A stretch of DNA of 64,000 bases from JAFGVL01 sp963662245. GTDB taxonomy: Bacteria > Bacteroidota > Bacteroidia > Bacteroidales > Paludibacteraceae. Shown here one piece after another: positions 52,902-62,305 of the stretch. The notes below the pieces were generated by a model. That model saw only the letters and a program-made list of their open reading frames with translations. It did no database searches and was not told the origin of the DNA. Within the stretch, counting starts at the first letter, position 1. Each line of letters begins with the position of its first letter. A program made the translations under genes and the position numbers. The DNA lies in assembly GCA_963662245.2 (NCBI GenBank), contig CAXXVQ010000009.1:186001-250000 (forward strand). The letters are read 5' to 3'.

Positions 52902-55085
52902 ATGACGAAGATTGATTTAACAATTCCACTTAAAAAGTATTTTGGATTTGACACCTTCAAGGGAAACCAAGAAGATGTGATCCATAATGTCTTAGATGGC
53001 AATGATACATTTGTATTAATGCCTACTGGTGGTGGTAAATCACTGTGTTACCAATTGCCTTCGCTTATTATGGAGGGTACGGCTATTGTCATTTCTCCAT
53101 TAATTGCATTGATGAAAAATCAAGTAGATGCAATGAGAACCTTTAGCGAAGATGATGGTGTAGCACACTTTATTAATTCTTCTTTGAGCCGTCAAGCAAT
53201 TGAGCAGGTAAAAGAAGATATACTTGCCGGGAAAACAAAGCTTTTGTATGTCGCTCCAGAGTCACTTACAAAAGAGGAGAATATAGAATTCCTTAAGCAA
53301 ATAAAAATTTCGTTTTATGCAGTTGATGAGGCTCACTGTATTTCTGAGTGGGGGCACGATTTCCGTCCTGAATATAGACGAATTCGCCCAATCATTATAG
53401 AAATTGGTCAAGCTCCGTTGATTGCTTTAACGGCTACCGCCACACCGAAAGTCCAACATGACATTCAGAAGAATCTTGGGATGACTGATGCCCAAGTCTT
53501 CAAGTCATCATTTAATCGTTCTAATTTATTCTATGAGGTTCGCCCAAAAACTAAAAATGTTGATAAGGAAATTATCAAATATATTAAGGCTAATGAGGGC
53601 AAATCTGGTATTATATATTGCTTAAGTAGAAAGAAAGTAGAAGAGCTTGCTGAAACATTGCAAGTGAATGGGATTTCTGCTCTTCCTTATCATGCTGGGA
53701 TTGACTCTGCAACTCGTTCGCAGAATCAAGATAAGTTTTTGATGGAAAAAGTAGATGTCATTGTTGCAACTATCGCTTTTGGGATGGGTATTGACAAGCC
53801 CGATGTTCGTTTTGTTATTCATTACGATATCCCCAAAAGCCTAGAGGGTTACTATCAGGAAACTGGTCGTGCCGGAAGAGATGGAGGCGAAGGTCATTGT
53901 TTAACTTTTTATGCAAACAAGGATCTACAAAAACTAGAAAAATTCATGCAAGGCAAACCCGTTGCCGAGCAAGAAATTGGCAAGCAGCTGTTGTTAGAAA
54001 CAGCAGCCTATGCCGAATCGTCTGTGTGTAGAAGAAAATTATTGTTACATTATTTCGGTGAAGAATCGACCGAAGAAAATTGTGGTAGTTGCGATAACTG
54101 TATGAACCCTAAAAAACAAGTGGAAGGCAAAGAGATTGCCTGTGCGATTTTAGAAGCTGTAGTTCTTTTAAAAGAACGCTTTAAAGCTGAACATATTGTT
54201 GACTTATTGAAAGGTAAGGAAACTGTAGATATCAAGTCTCATGAGCATGATGAGCTTGAATTATTTGGTGCGTTTCAAGATGAAGATGAACGCGTCATTC
54301 ATGCTGTTATCAGACAAGAAATGCTAGCAGGATTTCTTGATAAAGACATAGAAAACTATGGACTGCTAAAAATAACAAAAGCTGGTAAGGACTATTTTGC
54401 AAAGCCGACTAGCTTTATGATTACAAAAGATAATGACTTTGACGAAGAAGATGAAGATGAAGCCCCAACAAGAGCTAACGCAGGTGGTGCAGGTGATGAG
54501 GCTTTGTTTTCAATGTTAAAAGACCTTAGAAAGAAACTGTCTAAGAAGTTAGATGTTCCTCCTTTTGTAATTTTCCAAGATCCTTCGCTAGAGGCGATGG
54601 CTACTACTTATCCTATTACTGTTGATGAATTACAAAATATTCCTGGTGTTGGTGCTGGTAAAGCTAAGCGCTATGGTGATGATTTTGTGAAATTAATCAA
54701 AACATATGTTGAGGATAACGATATTACTCGTCCGGATGATCTTCGAGTAAAATCTGTTGCAAATAAATCAAAGATGAAAGTGTCTATTATTCAGGCTGTT
54801 GATAGAAAAATAGCTTTGGATGATATTGCTGAGTCAAAAGGTTTAGAATTCTCTGAATTATTAGATGAAATTGAGGCAATTGTTTACTCAGGAACAAAAA
54901 TCAATATCAACTACTTCTTAAATGAGATTATGGATGAAGACCATATCATGGATATTTATGATTACTTTAAAGAAGCAGAAACGGATAGAATTAAAGATGC
55001 TTTGGAAGAGCTAGGTGAAGATGATTATACAGAAGAGGAAGTGCGTTTGGTGAGAGTGAAGTTTTTGTCTGAGATGGCAAACTAA
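52902..55085 (+). CDS. recQ: ATP-dependent DNA helicase RecQ
   Basis: 3'-5' DNA helicase for recombination and repair. 727 residues. Walker A PTGGGKS is at 41-47, the DEAH box near 142-145, and TATATP follows. The zinc-binding Cys set is CRRKLLLHYF ... CGSCDNC. The HRDC domain with the ELQNIPGVGAGKAKRYG segment is at about 530-610. The C-terminal extension (about 630-727) is helical and acidic. TAAATTTG (52863-52870) is a likely -7 box, and a strong terminator follows. The clpX-recQ order is common in Bacteroidota. Confidence 0.96.
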   Translation: MTKIDLTIPLKKYFGFDTFKGNQEDVIHNVLDGNDTFVLMPTGGGKSLCYQLPSLIMEGTAIVISPLIALMKNQVDAMRTFSEDDGVAHFINSSLSRQAIEQVKEDILAGKTKLLYVAPESLTKEENIEFLKQIKISFYAVDEAHCISEWGHDFRPEYRRIRPIIIEIGQAPLIALTATATPKVQHDIQKNLGMTDAQVFKSSFNRSNLFYEVRPKTKNVDKEIIKYIKANEGKSGIIYCLSRKKVEELAETLQVNGISALPYHAGIDSATRSQNQDKFLMEKVDVIVATIAFGMGIDKPDVRFVIHYDIPKSLEGYYQETGRAGRDGGEGHCLTFYANKDLQKLEKFMQGKPVAEQEIGKQLLLETAAYAESSVCRRKLLLHYFGEESTEENCGSCDNCMNPKKQVEGKEIACAILEAVVLLKERFKAEHIVDLLKGKETVDIKSHEHDELELFGAFQDEDERVIHAVIRQEMLAGFLDKDIENYGLLKITKAGKDYFAKPTSFMITKDNDFDEEDEDEAPTRANAGGAGDEALFSMLKDLRKKLSKKLDVPPFVIFQDPSLEAMATTYPITVDELQNIPGVGAGKAKRYGDDFVKLIKTYVEDNDITRPDDLRVKSVANKSKMKVSIIQAVDRKIALDDIAESKGLEFSELLDEIEAIVYSGTKININYFLNEIMDEDHIMDIYDYFKEAETDRIKDALEELGEDDYTEEEVRLVRVKFLSEMAN

Positions 55086-55103
55086 TATGAAATATGATTA
55101 TAT

Positions 55104-55136
55104 AAAAAGCGGGAAAGTTATTCTTTCCCGCTTTTT
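55104..55136. terminator. Bidirectional terminator after recQ
   Basis: AAAAAGCGGGAAAG / CTTTCCCGCTTTTT with a 5-base loop. Confidence 0.93.
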
Positions 55137-55153
55137 GTGTTTTATTGTGAATT

Positions 55154-55588
55154 TTAAAATTTATATCTAACTCCTAAACCTACATTTCCCCCATGGAATC
55201 CTTTGTTTAAGGTTTCTGGGAATGGAACTAGGTAATATGCTGGTTGCCAATCAAGAGAGAGTTGTAAAGGAAAATCAAAGTTATATTCAATTCCTATGTT
55301 ACCAACACCGCCAAGTTCAAAATCGTTTTTTCCACCTAAGCCGATTCTAGCACCAAACCCATAGTACCAGCTAAATCCATCTTTAATGGGAAATACCAAT
55401 TGATAAACAGCACCTGCGCCAAAATAATCATGTGCCCAGCCAGCACTGAATTCTGTTCTGTTTCCCAAAGCATCTGTTTGATAAGAAAACTCTCCTCCAT
55501 ATGTAAAACGCACTCCAATTGCAGATTTTGCATTTGTAGTTGTGTAAACTCCTAGTATTACAGCAGCAATAAACAGTAATCTTTTCAT
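55154..55588 (-). CDS. Small outer-membrane barrel-like protein
   Basis: 144 residues with a signal peptide (about 1-20, ending TTNA). The mature part is Gly/aromatic-rich beta strands (WYYGFGARIGLGG, VGNIGIEYNFDFPLQLSLDWQPAYYL) and ends GGNVGLGVRYKF, typical of an outer-membrane barrel C-terminus. Short for a barrel, perhaps six to eight strands. Function unknown. Confidence 0.7.
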   Translation of the reverse strand: MKRLLFIAAVILGVYTTTNAKSAIGVRFTYGGEFSYQTDALGNRTEFSAGWAHDYFGAGAVYQLVFPIKDGFSWYYGFGARIGLGGKNDFELGGVGNIGIEYNFDFPLQLSLDWQPAYYLVPFPETLNKGFHGGNVGLGVRYKF

Positions 55589-55654
55589 AATTATTTTGGG
55601 GTTTATAAACGGGTGTAAAAGTATTAAATATTCCTTTAAAATTTATCTATACTT

Positions 55655-56566
55655 TTAGAAAGTCTTTTTAAAGTCGCAGTAAACAGAGATTTTTTCGATA
55701 AACTCTGCGTTAATTGATTCATCTCTTATTTCTTTTAAATCAGCTATAGATCTTAGGTTCCCATATTCCTTTCTGTGTTCATAAATTGCTTTAGCTTGAT
55801 AGAAATTGATATAAGGATGTGTTCTTAAACCGTCAACAGAAAGTTTATTAATAGGTAGTTTAGAAATCTGTAGAGTATCAATTGTACATGAATTTATTAG
55901 ATTCTCAATCTGATAAGTTTTTATGCCCCAAACTTCAGATAATTGATTAGTGGAAATAAAGCCACCAAGTTTATTTCTGTAGTTTATTATTCTTTTTGCA
56001 AGTTTTGGATAAATGCCATCTATTTTGCAAAGCTCAGTGCTGTCTGCATGGTTAAGCTCTATTGTCTCAATGTTTATTGGAAGTTTATTTTGTTTTGGTA
56101 GTTCTGCAATCTTTATGTAGGCTTCAAGTTCTTTAAATTTCTTATCGCTTAAACCATAAACATTTTTAAAATCTTCTGATTTATGAAATTTACCTCCTCT
56201 TGCTCTGAATTTTAGTATGTTTTTAATCATCCAGTTTTTTAACCCTAAACTTGAAAATCCTGTTGAATCGAGAGTGTTTGGGTCAAAGTCAAAATAGACA
56301 GGTTCTTTATATCTCCAATATTTTGGTTCAAAAGATTTATGTTTCTTGTTTTTGTATGAATTTTGATGTTTGTTGTCAATCTCTTTTAGGGAAGCAAGGA
56401 ATTTGTTAATGTCATTTTGGTATGTGTCATCAATGTCTTTTTTGGGGTATTCTTTTAATTGTTCTATATAAATGTTTGCACCAACAATTATGACAAGAAT
56501 AATTATTAGAATAATTATCCCATTGCGCTGACTTTTGGTAAAATAGAAATAATCTTTTATTGACAT
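55655..56566 (-). CDS. Helix-hairpin-helix domain protein (ComEA-like)
   Basis: 303 residues. One membrane helix near the N-terminus (about 16-33) anchors a soluble part with several HhH-type DNA-binding motifs. Examples are DSTGFSSLGLKNWMIKNILKFRARGGKF (about 97-125) and the DSTELCKIDGIYPKLAKRIINYRNKLGGF region (about 173-201). A third unit lies near the C-terminus (LRTHPYINFYQAKAIYEHRKEYG). This fits a DNA-binding protein in the periplasm, such as those for DNA uptake, but no other competence gene is near. Confidence 0.75.
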   Translation of the reverse strand: MSIKDYFYFTKSQRNGIIILIIILVIIVGANIYIEQLKEYPKKDIDDTYQNDINKFLASLKEIDNKHQNSYKNKKHKSFEPKYWRYKEPVYFDFDPNTLDSTGFSSLGLKNWMIKNILKFRARGGKFHKSEDFKNVYGLSDKKFKELEAYIKIAELPKQNKLPINIETIELNHADSTELCKIDGIYPKLAKRIINYRNKLGGFISTNQLSEVWGIKTYQIENLINSCTIDTLQISKLPINKLSVDGLRTHPYINFYQAKAIYEHRKEYGNLRSIADLKEIRDESINAEFIEKISVYCDFKKTF

Positions 56567-56675
56567 GTAGGTTTTTCTTTTATCTAGAATTCAAGCAAAT
56601 ATACAAAAAGATATAAATATATGTTTAAGTTGTGTTTTTTGTTTTGCAGAACATATGTTTTTGCTTTCAAAACAG

Positions 56676-56706
56676 TCTGTATCTTTATGATAAAATACTA
56701 ACTTTG
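56676..56706 (+). promoter_or_regulatory. Promoter of aroK
   Basis: TCTG (one mismatch to TTTG), 19 bases, TAACTTTG at 56699-56706, 25 bases before the ATG. Confidence 0.6.
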
Positions 56707-56730
56707 TTGTTTTTGAATTGATAATATTGC

Positions 56731-57246
56731 ATGGAGAGGATATATCTTGTTGGTTACATGGGGAGTGGAAAATCCACTATTGGAAAGGCATTAGCGAAAG
56801 ATTTAGGTTTTTCTTTTATTGACTTGGATAGTTATATAGAAAGACGATATTTGAAAAAAATCAGTGAGATTTTTGAGGAACATGGAGAGGATGGCTTTCG
56901 CAAAAAAGAAAATTGCTTGTTGAGAGAGATTTCTGACTTGGAAAGAGTTGTTATTTCAACCGGAGGTGGAGCCGCATGTTTTTATGATAACATGGATTTA
57001 ATGAATAAAACAGGAGTAAGTGTTTACTTGAGATTAAGTTTAGATACTCTTGTTGAAAGATTAAAGTGTGCCAAAGCAATGCGTCCACTGATACAAAGCA
57101 AAACAGATGAGGAGCTTCCCGGATTTATTCAACAGATGCTCGATATTAGAGAGCCATTTTATAATCAGGCGACATACATTGTTGATAACAATACCGATGA
57201 TCCAACGATTGCAGTTAAGAAAATAGAAGAACTATTGAAAAAATAA
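56731..57246 (+). CDS. aroK: Shikimate kinase
   Basis: Phosphorylates shikimate at the 3-hydroxyl in the chorismate pathway. 171 residues, the normal size. Walker A GYMGSGKSTIGKALA is followed by FIDLDSYIERR, carrying the substrate-binding Asp and Arg. FRKKENCLLREI and the GGG of STGGGAACF are also present, and the lid segment is AKAMRPLI. A dehydrogenase gene follows after 18 bases, probably co-transcribed. Confidence 0.95.
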   Translation: MERIYLVGYMGSGKSTIGKALAKDLGFSFIDLDSYIERRYLKKISEIFEEHGEDGFRKKENCLLREISDLERVVISTGGGAACFYDNMDLMNKTGVSVYLRLSLDTLVERLKCAKAMRPLIQSKTDEELPGFIQQMLDIREPFYNQATYIVDNNTDDPTIAVKKIEELLKK

Positions 57247-57264
57247 TAGCAAACGAAATTAGAT

Positions 57265-58467
57265 ATGGAAAATTTATTTGCAGGAAAAGAACGCCTTCAA
57301 CCTCAAGAATGTTTGCTTAGAGAAATAAAGAACGACAAGAAGATCGTATTTGGTATTCCTAGAGAAAATCAGTCGATTGAGACAAGGTTGGCTTTAACTC
57401 CTGAAGCTGTAGCGATAATTGTTGAAGAAGGTCATGAAGTGCTTTTAGAAACTGGAGCAGGTCTTGGAATGAATTATTCTGATGTCAGATATGCTGAATC
57501 TGGTGCAACGATTGTTGATACTGCGGAAGATGCATTCTCAGCAGATATTATTCTAAAAATATCTCCTCCAACTCCCCAAGAGGTGGCAATGATGAATGAT
57601 CGCGCAACCATTTTTTCAATGTTGCAATTGAGTTTATTGTCTAGAGAAAGCATCATTAAAATGATGCAAAAGAAGATCAATGCTGTGGCCTATGAACTTT
57701 TGAAAGATGAGCAACGAAACTTTCCTGTAGTGAGTTCTATTTCGGAAATTGAAGGAATGACTGCAATTTCAATTGCAGCGCAATATATGTCGAATGAGAA
57801 TGGTGGAAAAGGATTGTTGCTTGGAGGTATTGCAGGAGTGTCTTCTTCCGAGGTGATGATTCTTGGTGCAGGTATTGCAGGAGCATCAGCTGCCAGAACG
57901 GCATTGGCGCTTGGAGCCCAGGTGAAGATATTTGATCATGATATCAACAAATTAAGAAAGTTACATCAACAACTAGGTCAGCATATATTTACTTCGGTTA
58001 TTCATCCTCGCGTGCTTGTAAAGTCACTAGGTACAGCTGATGTCGTAATTAGTACACTGAAGTATATTAATGGATCAGAGCGCTTTATGGTTTCTGAAGA
58101 TTTGGTGCGAACAATGAAAAAAGGAGCAGTTATTGTTGATCTTAGTGTCGATCAAGGTGGTTCGTTTGAAACATCAGAGTGTCGCTCGCTATCAGATCCG
58201 GTTTATGAAAGAAGTGGTGTGATTCATTATTGTGTTCCTAATTTATCATCAAGGGTTGGTCGTACGGCATCAATGGCGTTAAGTAATATCTTTTCTCCAT
58301 TAGCTTTACGAATTGCTTCTATGGGGGGAGTAAGAAATATTGCAAGTGAGGATTATGGTTTCCGTAACGGTATTTATTTGTACAATGGTATTTTGGTAAA
58401 TCGTTTGATTGGAAACTACTTTAATTTACCGGCAAATGACATTGGTTTGTTGATGGCTGGATTCTAA
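57265..58467 (+). CDS. ald: Alanine dehydrogenase (AlaDH/PNT family)
   Basis: NAD-dependent conversion between alanine and pyruvate plus ammonia. 400 residues. The N-terminal domain GIPRENQSIETRLALTPEAV is typical of the AlaDH/PNT family. The Rossmann motif is LGAGIAGASAARTALALGA. VDLSVDQGGSFETSE and YCVPNLSSRVGRTASMALSN are hallmarks. It is somewhat longer than E. coli- or Bacillus-type Ald (about 370), with an N-terminal extension of about 28 residues. A related substrate cannot be excluded. Immediately follows aroK. Confidence 0.85.
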   Translation: MENLFAGKERLQPQECLLREIKNDKKIVFGIPRENQSIETRLALTPEAVAIIVEEGHEVLLETGAGLGMNYSDVRYAESGATIVDTAEDAFSADIILKISPPTPQEVAMMNDRATIFSMLQLSLLSRESIIKMMQKKINAVAYELLKDEQRNFPVVSSISEIEGMTAISIAAQYMSNENGGKGLLLGGIAGVSSSEVMILGAGIAGASAARTALALGAQVKIFDHDINKLRKLHQQLGQHIFTSVIHPRVLVKSLGTADVVISTLKYINGSERFMVSEDLVRTMKKGAVIVDLSVDQGGSFETSECRSLSDPVYERSGVIHYCVPNLSSRVGRTASMALSNIFSPLALRIASMGGVRNIASEDYGFRNGIYLYNGILVNRLIGNYFNLPANDIGLLMAGF

Positions 58468-58580
58468 ATTTATTTATCTGACAATTAGTGTTTTAAAAAA
58501 ATATTGATAAAACTGAAAGAAACTTTTATAGATGTAAAATGATTGTTTAATTTTGCATTCGCTAAAAACCCAACTTTATT

Positions 58581-59216
58581 ATGAAACGAGTAGAAAAGAA
58601 AGTAGCAGAGAAACTGCTTAAAATCAAAGCGATAAAACTACAACCATCAATGCCTTTTACTTGGGCTTCTGGATGGAAATCACCTATATACTGCGACAAC
58701 CGTAAGACATTGTCTTATCCTGAGGTTCGTTCGTATATCAAAGAAGAATTTTGTAAGCTGATTAAAGAAAAATATCCTAACGCAGAAGTGATTGCCGGTG
58801 TTGCTACAGGTGCAATTGCGCAAGGAGCTTTAGTGGCTGAGGAATTAGGTTTGCCATTCATCTATGTGCGTTCGTCTCCAAAAGGACACGGTTTGGAAAA
58901 CATGATTGAAGGTGACTTGAAACCAAAACAAAAAGTAGTGGTTATTGAAGACCTTATTTCAACAGGTGGAAGCAGCTTAAAGGCAGTTGAAGCAATCCGT
59001 GATAACGGATGTGAGGTTCTAGGAATGATGGCTATCTTTACTTATGAATTCCCTGCATCAACAGAAGCATTTAAAGAGCATAAAGTGAAATTAACTACAT
59101 TAAGCAACTATAGTTCTATGCTTGAAGTCGCTTTAGAAACAGATTATATTGCACATAACGAACTAGAAACTTTGCAAGAGTGGCGTAAAGATCCTGCTAC
59201 TTGGCACGAAGCTTAA
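58581..59216 (+). CDS. pyrE: Orotate phosphoribosyltransferase
   Basis: Makes orotidine 5'-phosphate from orotate and PRPP in pyrimidine synthesis. 211 residues. The PRPP-binding motif VVVIEDLISTGGSS is clear. PFTWASGWKSPIYCDNRK and YVRSSPKGHG are also typical. A -7 box TAATTTTG (58548-58555) lies 25 bases upstream. The next gene starts 9 bases after the stop. Confidence 0.96.
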   Translation: MKRVEKKVAEKLLKIKAIKLQPSMPFTWASGWKSPIYCDNRKTLSYPEVRSYIKEEFCKLIKEKYPNAEVIAGVATGAIAQGALVAEELGLPFIYVRSSPKGHGLENMIEGDLKPKQKVVVIEDLISTGGSSLKAVEAIRDNGCEVLGMMAIFTYEFPASTEAFKEHKVKLTTLSNYSSMLEVALETDYIAHNELETLQEWRKDPATWHEA

Positions 59217-59224
59217 AAATATTT

Positions 59225-59638
59225 ATGACTACATACGAAAGTGAAATCAAAACCATCTTGTCTGACAACAAGGTGGTTTTTGCTAAATTATCGGACCTTA
59301 CTAACCTAGAGAGTTTAAAAGAAAAAATTCCTTCAGAAGCTGGAATCAGTGACATGATTTGTGACACAGATACAGTTTCTTTTAATGTAAATCCGGTTGG
59401 AAAAATTACATTAAGAATTGTTGAGAAAGAAGAGTTTAAAACAATCAAGTTCGCATCAGAGAATTCACCAATTGCATTCAATTTATGGATTCAGTTAGTG
59501 AGTAAAGATGAAAATGATACAAAGCTTAAAGTAACTTTAAAAGCTGATATCCCATCAATGATTAAGATGATGGTAGGCAGTAAACTTAAAGACTTTATTA
59601 ATCAATTTGCAGATGGACTAACGAAAGTTAGTTATTAA
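59225..59638 (+). CDS. SRPBCC-family (START/cyclase-like) protein
   Basis: 137 residues from ATG 59225; an upstream reading overlaps pyrE and is not used. The alternating strand and helix pattern and long C-terminal helix (SMIKMMVGSKLKDFINQFADGLTKV) fit the SRPBCC helix-grip fold. No catalytic residues are evident. From general familiarity, it occupies the conserved place between pyrE and argH in Bacteroides-type genomes. Function unknown; a small hydrophobic ligand is possible. Confidence 0.75.
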   Translation: MTTYESEIKTILSDNKVVFAKLSDLTNLESLKEKIPSEAGISDMICDTDTVSFNVNPVGKITLRIVEKEEFKTIKFASENSPIAFNLWIQLVSKDENDTKLKVTLKADIPSMIKMMVGSKLKDFINQFADGLTKVSY

Positions 59639-59653
59639 AATATTTACGAGAGA

Positions 59654-61000
59654 ATGGCACAAAAACTTTGGGATAAAGGAAAACCCGTAGATACAGAGAT
59701 AGATGCATTTACTGTTGGTCGTGATCGCGAAATGGACTTGTTCCTTGCAAAATCAGATGTAATGGGTTCAATGGCTCATATCACGATGTTGGAATCAGTT
59801 GGTTTGTTGGAGAAATCAGAACTAGATATTCTATTGACTGAGCTTCGTGCAATTTATGCCATCATTGAAAATGGCGATTTCGTTATTGAAGACGGAATCG
59901 AAGATGTGCATTCTCAAGTTGAATTGATGCTTACTCGTAAAGTAGGTGATGCTGGAAAGAAAATTCACAGCGGTCGTTCGCGTAATGACCAAGTACTTGT
60001 GGATTTAAAACTATATACGCGTTCAAAAATTCATGAGCTTGTGGAAGCTACAAAAGAATTATTTGACACGCTTATAAGTCAAAGTGAAGCTTATAAAGAT
60101 GTTTTACTTCCTGGATATACTCACCTACAAGTTGCAATGCCATCATCATTTGGTTTATGGTTTGGAGCTTATGCCGAAAGCTTAACGGATGACATGCAAA
60201 TGTTGTTAGCAGCTTGGGGTATTTGTAATCGTAATCCGTTAGGTTCAGCTGCCGGATATGGTTCATCATTTCCATTGAATCGTCAAATGACAACAGATTT
60301 ACTTGGTTTTGATGGTATGAATCACAATGTGGTGTATGCTCAAATGGGGCGTGGAAAGATGGAACGCTCAGTGGCCTATGCAATGGCATCAGTTGCCGGA
60401 ACAATTTCAAAGCTAGCGTATGACTCATGTATGTATTCAAGCCAAAATTTTGGATTTATTAAATTGGCAGATGAGTATACGACTGGTTCAAGCATTATGC
60501 CTCATAAAAAGAATCCGGATGTGTTTGAATTAACGCGTGCTAAATGTAATCGAATTCAAGCATTGCCAAATGATATTTTATTGATTACAAATAACCTTCC
60601 TTCAGGATATTTCCGTGATTTGCAGATTATCAAAGAGGTATTCCTTCCTGCATTTGGAGATTTGTTAGATTGTATTCGTATGACTACGCATATGATGAAG
60701 GATGTGAAGATCAATGACAAAATTCTTGATGATAGCCGTTATGATTTGATTTTCAGTGTTGAGGAAGTGAATCGTTTAGTTTTTGATGAAGGAGTTCCGT
60801 TCCGCGATGCTTACAAGCAAGTTGGATTAGATATCGAGGCCGGTAAGTTTTCACCGAATAAAGATGTAAATCACACACACGAAGGAACTATTGGAAATCT
60901 TTGCAATAAGCAAATTCAAGAACTGATGGATTCCATCATGGATAAATTTAGTTTTGAAAGAACATTCAAAGCACAAGATAAATTGATTAAAGGGAATTAA
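59654..61000 (+). CDS. argH: Argininosuccinate lyase
   Basis: Last step of arginine synthesis, splitting argininosuccinate to arginine and fumarate. 448 residues. The superfamily signature GSSIMPHKKNPDVFE carries the catalytic Ser loop. HSGRSRNDQVLVDLKLYTR is the N-terminal conserved motif, and GYTHLQVAMPSSFG holds the active-site His. It is the third gene of the pyrE-SRPBCC-argH run. Terminator follows. Confidence 0.96.
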   Translation: MAQKLWDKGKPVDTEIDAFTVGRDREMDLFLAKSDVMGSMAHITMLESVGLLEKSELDILLTELRAIYAIIENGDFVIEDGIEDVHSQVELMLTRKVGDAGKKIHSGRSRNDQVLVDLKLYTRSKIHELVEATKELFDTLISQSEAYKDVLLPGYTHLQVAMPSSFGLWFGAYAESLTDDMQMLLAAWGICNRNPLGSAAGYGSSFPLNRQMTTDLLGFDGMNHNVVYAQMGRGKMERSVAYAMASVAGTISKLAYDSCMYSSQNFGFIKLADEYTTGSSIMPHKKNPDVFELTRAKCNRIQALPNDILLITNNLPSGYFRDLQIIKEVFLPAFGDLLDCIRMTTHMMKDVKINDKILDDSRYDLIFSVEEVNRLVFDEGVPFRDAYKQVGLDIEAGKFSPNKDVNHTHEGTIGNLCNKQIQELMDSIMDKFSFERTFKAQDKLIKGN

Positions 61001-61014
61001 TAGTTCCCTTTTTT
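60989..61014 (+). terminator. Terminator after argH
   Basis: AAAGGGAA / TTCCCTTT stem with TTTT after it. It overlaps the last codons of argH. Confidence 0.7.
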
Positions 61015-61039
61015 ATTGATATAAAACTTCATAGGGTAA

Positions 61040-62305
61040 ATGTTTCAGCGAATAAAATCACTTCGAAAATCTGAAATGGTAAAGAATAGCTTTACGCTGC
61101 TTTCGGCTAGTACGCTGAGTCAGCTTATTGCTATTGTCGTATACCCTATTGTTACTCGCCAATATAGCCCGGATGAATTGGGAATGCTTAGTCTTTTTCT
61201 TTCTATAGTTGGGGTAGGGACAATTCTTGCTTCAGGAAAGTATGAATTGGCTATTATGATTGAGAAGGAAAAGAAAGACTCTGCTGCTGCTTTTGATTTG
61301 TCTTTTCTTCTCAATTTAGCGCTTTGTTTTGTAATGCTGATTGTTATTCTTTTTTTCAAAGATTGGATAGTTAATACTTTTCATATTGAGCCAATCGCTG
61401 ATTATCTGGTATATGTTCCGTTGCTGATTTTTTTATCAGCCTTGGGGTTTGTTCTTACTTATTGGTTCAATAAAATTAATCGATTTCGATTAACTGCCAG
61501 ATATAACCTTGTGCAAAGCTCAATTAATAGTGGCCTGAAAGTTTTTTTTGGGGCTTTTGGCTTTACGCAGTGGGGGTTAATCTTTGCAAATGTTATTGGG
61601 CAGTTTGTTGGCCTATTGTCGGTGTTTTATAAGAAACCATATTTTTCAACTTTATTTGCTTTCAATAGGAAACATATGCATTCGGTGGCAGTGCGTCAAG
61701 CTAATTTTCCAAAATTTACTTTGCCACATGCGTTTATCAATACTTTAGCAGGAAACCTTCCTGTATTGATTCTTGCAGCTGCATTTAATATGACAGAAGT
61801 TGGTTTGTTTGCTCTAGGTATGACTATGGGATTTAAACCAATTACAGTTTTAACAGGGTCACTAAATCAGGTCTTCTTTCAAAAAGTGAGTATTAATAAA
61901 GCTAATGGAATTAATAGCTTCCCACTAATAAAATCATTTTGTGTAAAGGTTTTATTAATTGGGTTACCTGTATTTGTAGTGCTGTTTTTTCTGATGCCAA
62001 GTTTAGTGACCTGGTTATTTGGTGCTAGTTGGCAAAGGGCTGGGGAGTATTTACAATGTCTGCTGCCTTGGTTTTTTATTGCCATAATGTCTTCATCACT
62101 ATCATTTATGCCAGCTGTTGCCGGAAAACAGTTTACAGCAATGGTACTTGAGATTCTCTATACTACTCTCCGAGTTTTAGCTTTATTTATCGGAGTTTGG
62201 CAACAAGATATTAAATTGTCCATTTGCTTGTTTGCTGGGGTAAGTGCTATATTTGTTTCTGGACTATTAATTTGGTTCTTGTATTTATTAAAAACGAATA
62301 AGTAA
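61040..62305 (+). CDS. Polysaccharide flippase, Wzx-like (MATE/MOP superfamily)
   Basis: 421 residues with about 12 membrane helices. The N-terminal KNSFTLLSASTLSQLIAIVVYPIVTRQYSPDELGMLSL is typical of lipid-linked oligosaccharide flippases. It would move an undecaprenyl-linked repeat unit across the inner membrane. Its stop shares one base with the ATG of the next gene (TAATG), showing translational coupling to the glycosyltransferase. Probable first gene of a surface polysaccharide locus. Confidence 0.88.
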   Translation: MFQRIKSLRKSEMVKNSFTLLSASTLSQLIAIVVYPIVTRQYSPDELGMLSLFLSIVGVGTILASGKYELAIMIEKEKKDSAAAFDLSFLLNLALCFVMLIVILFFKDWIVNTFHIEPIADYLVYVPLLIFLSALGFVLTYWFNKINRFRLTARYNLVQSSINSGLKVFFGAFGFTQWGLIFANVIGQFVGLLSVFYKKPYFSTLFAFNRKHMHSVAVRQANFPKFTLPHAFINTLAGNLPVLILAAAFNMTEVGLFALGMTMGFKPITVLTGSLNQVFFQKVSINKANGINSFPLIKSFCVKVLLIGLPVFVVLFFLMPSLVTWLFGASWQRAGEYLQCLLPWFFIAIMSSSLSFMPAVAGKQFTAMVLEILYTTLRVLALFIGVWQQDIKLSICLFAGVSAIFVSGLLIWFLYLLKTNK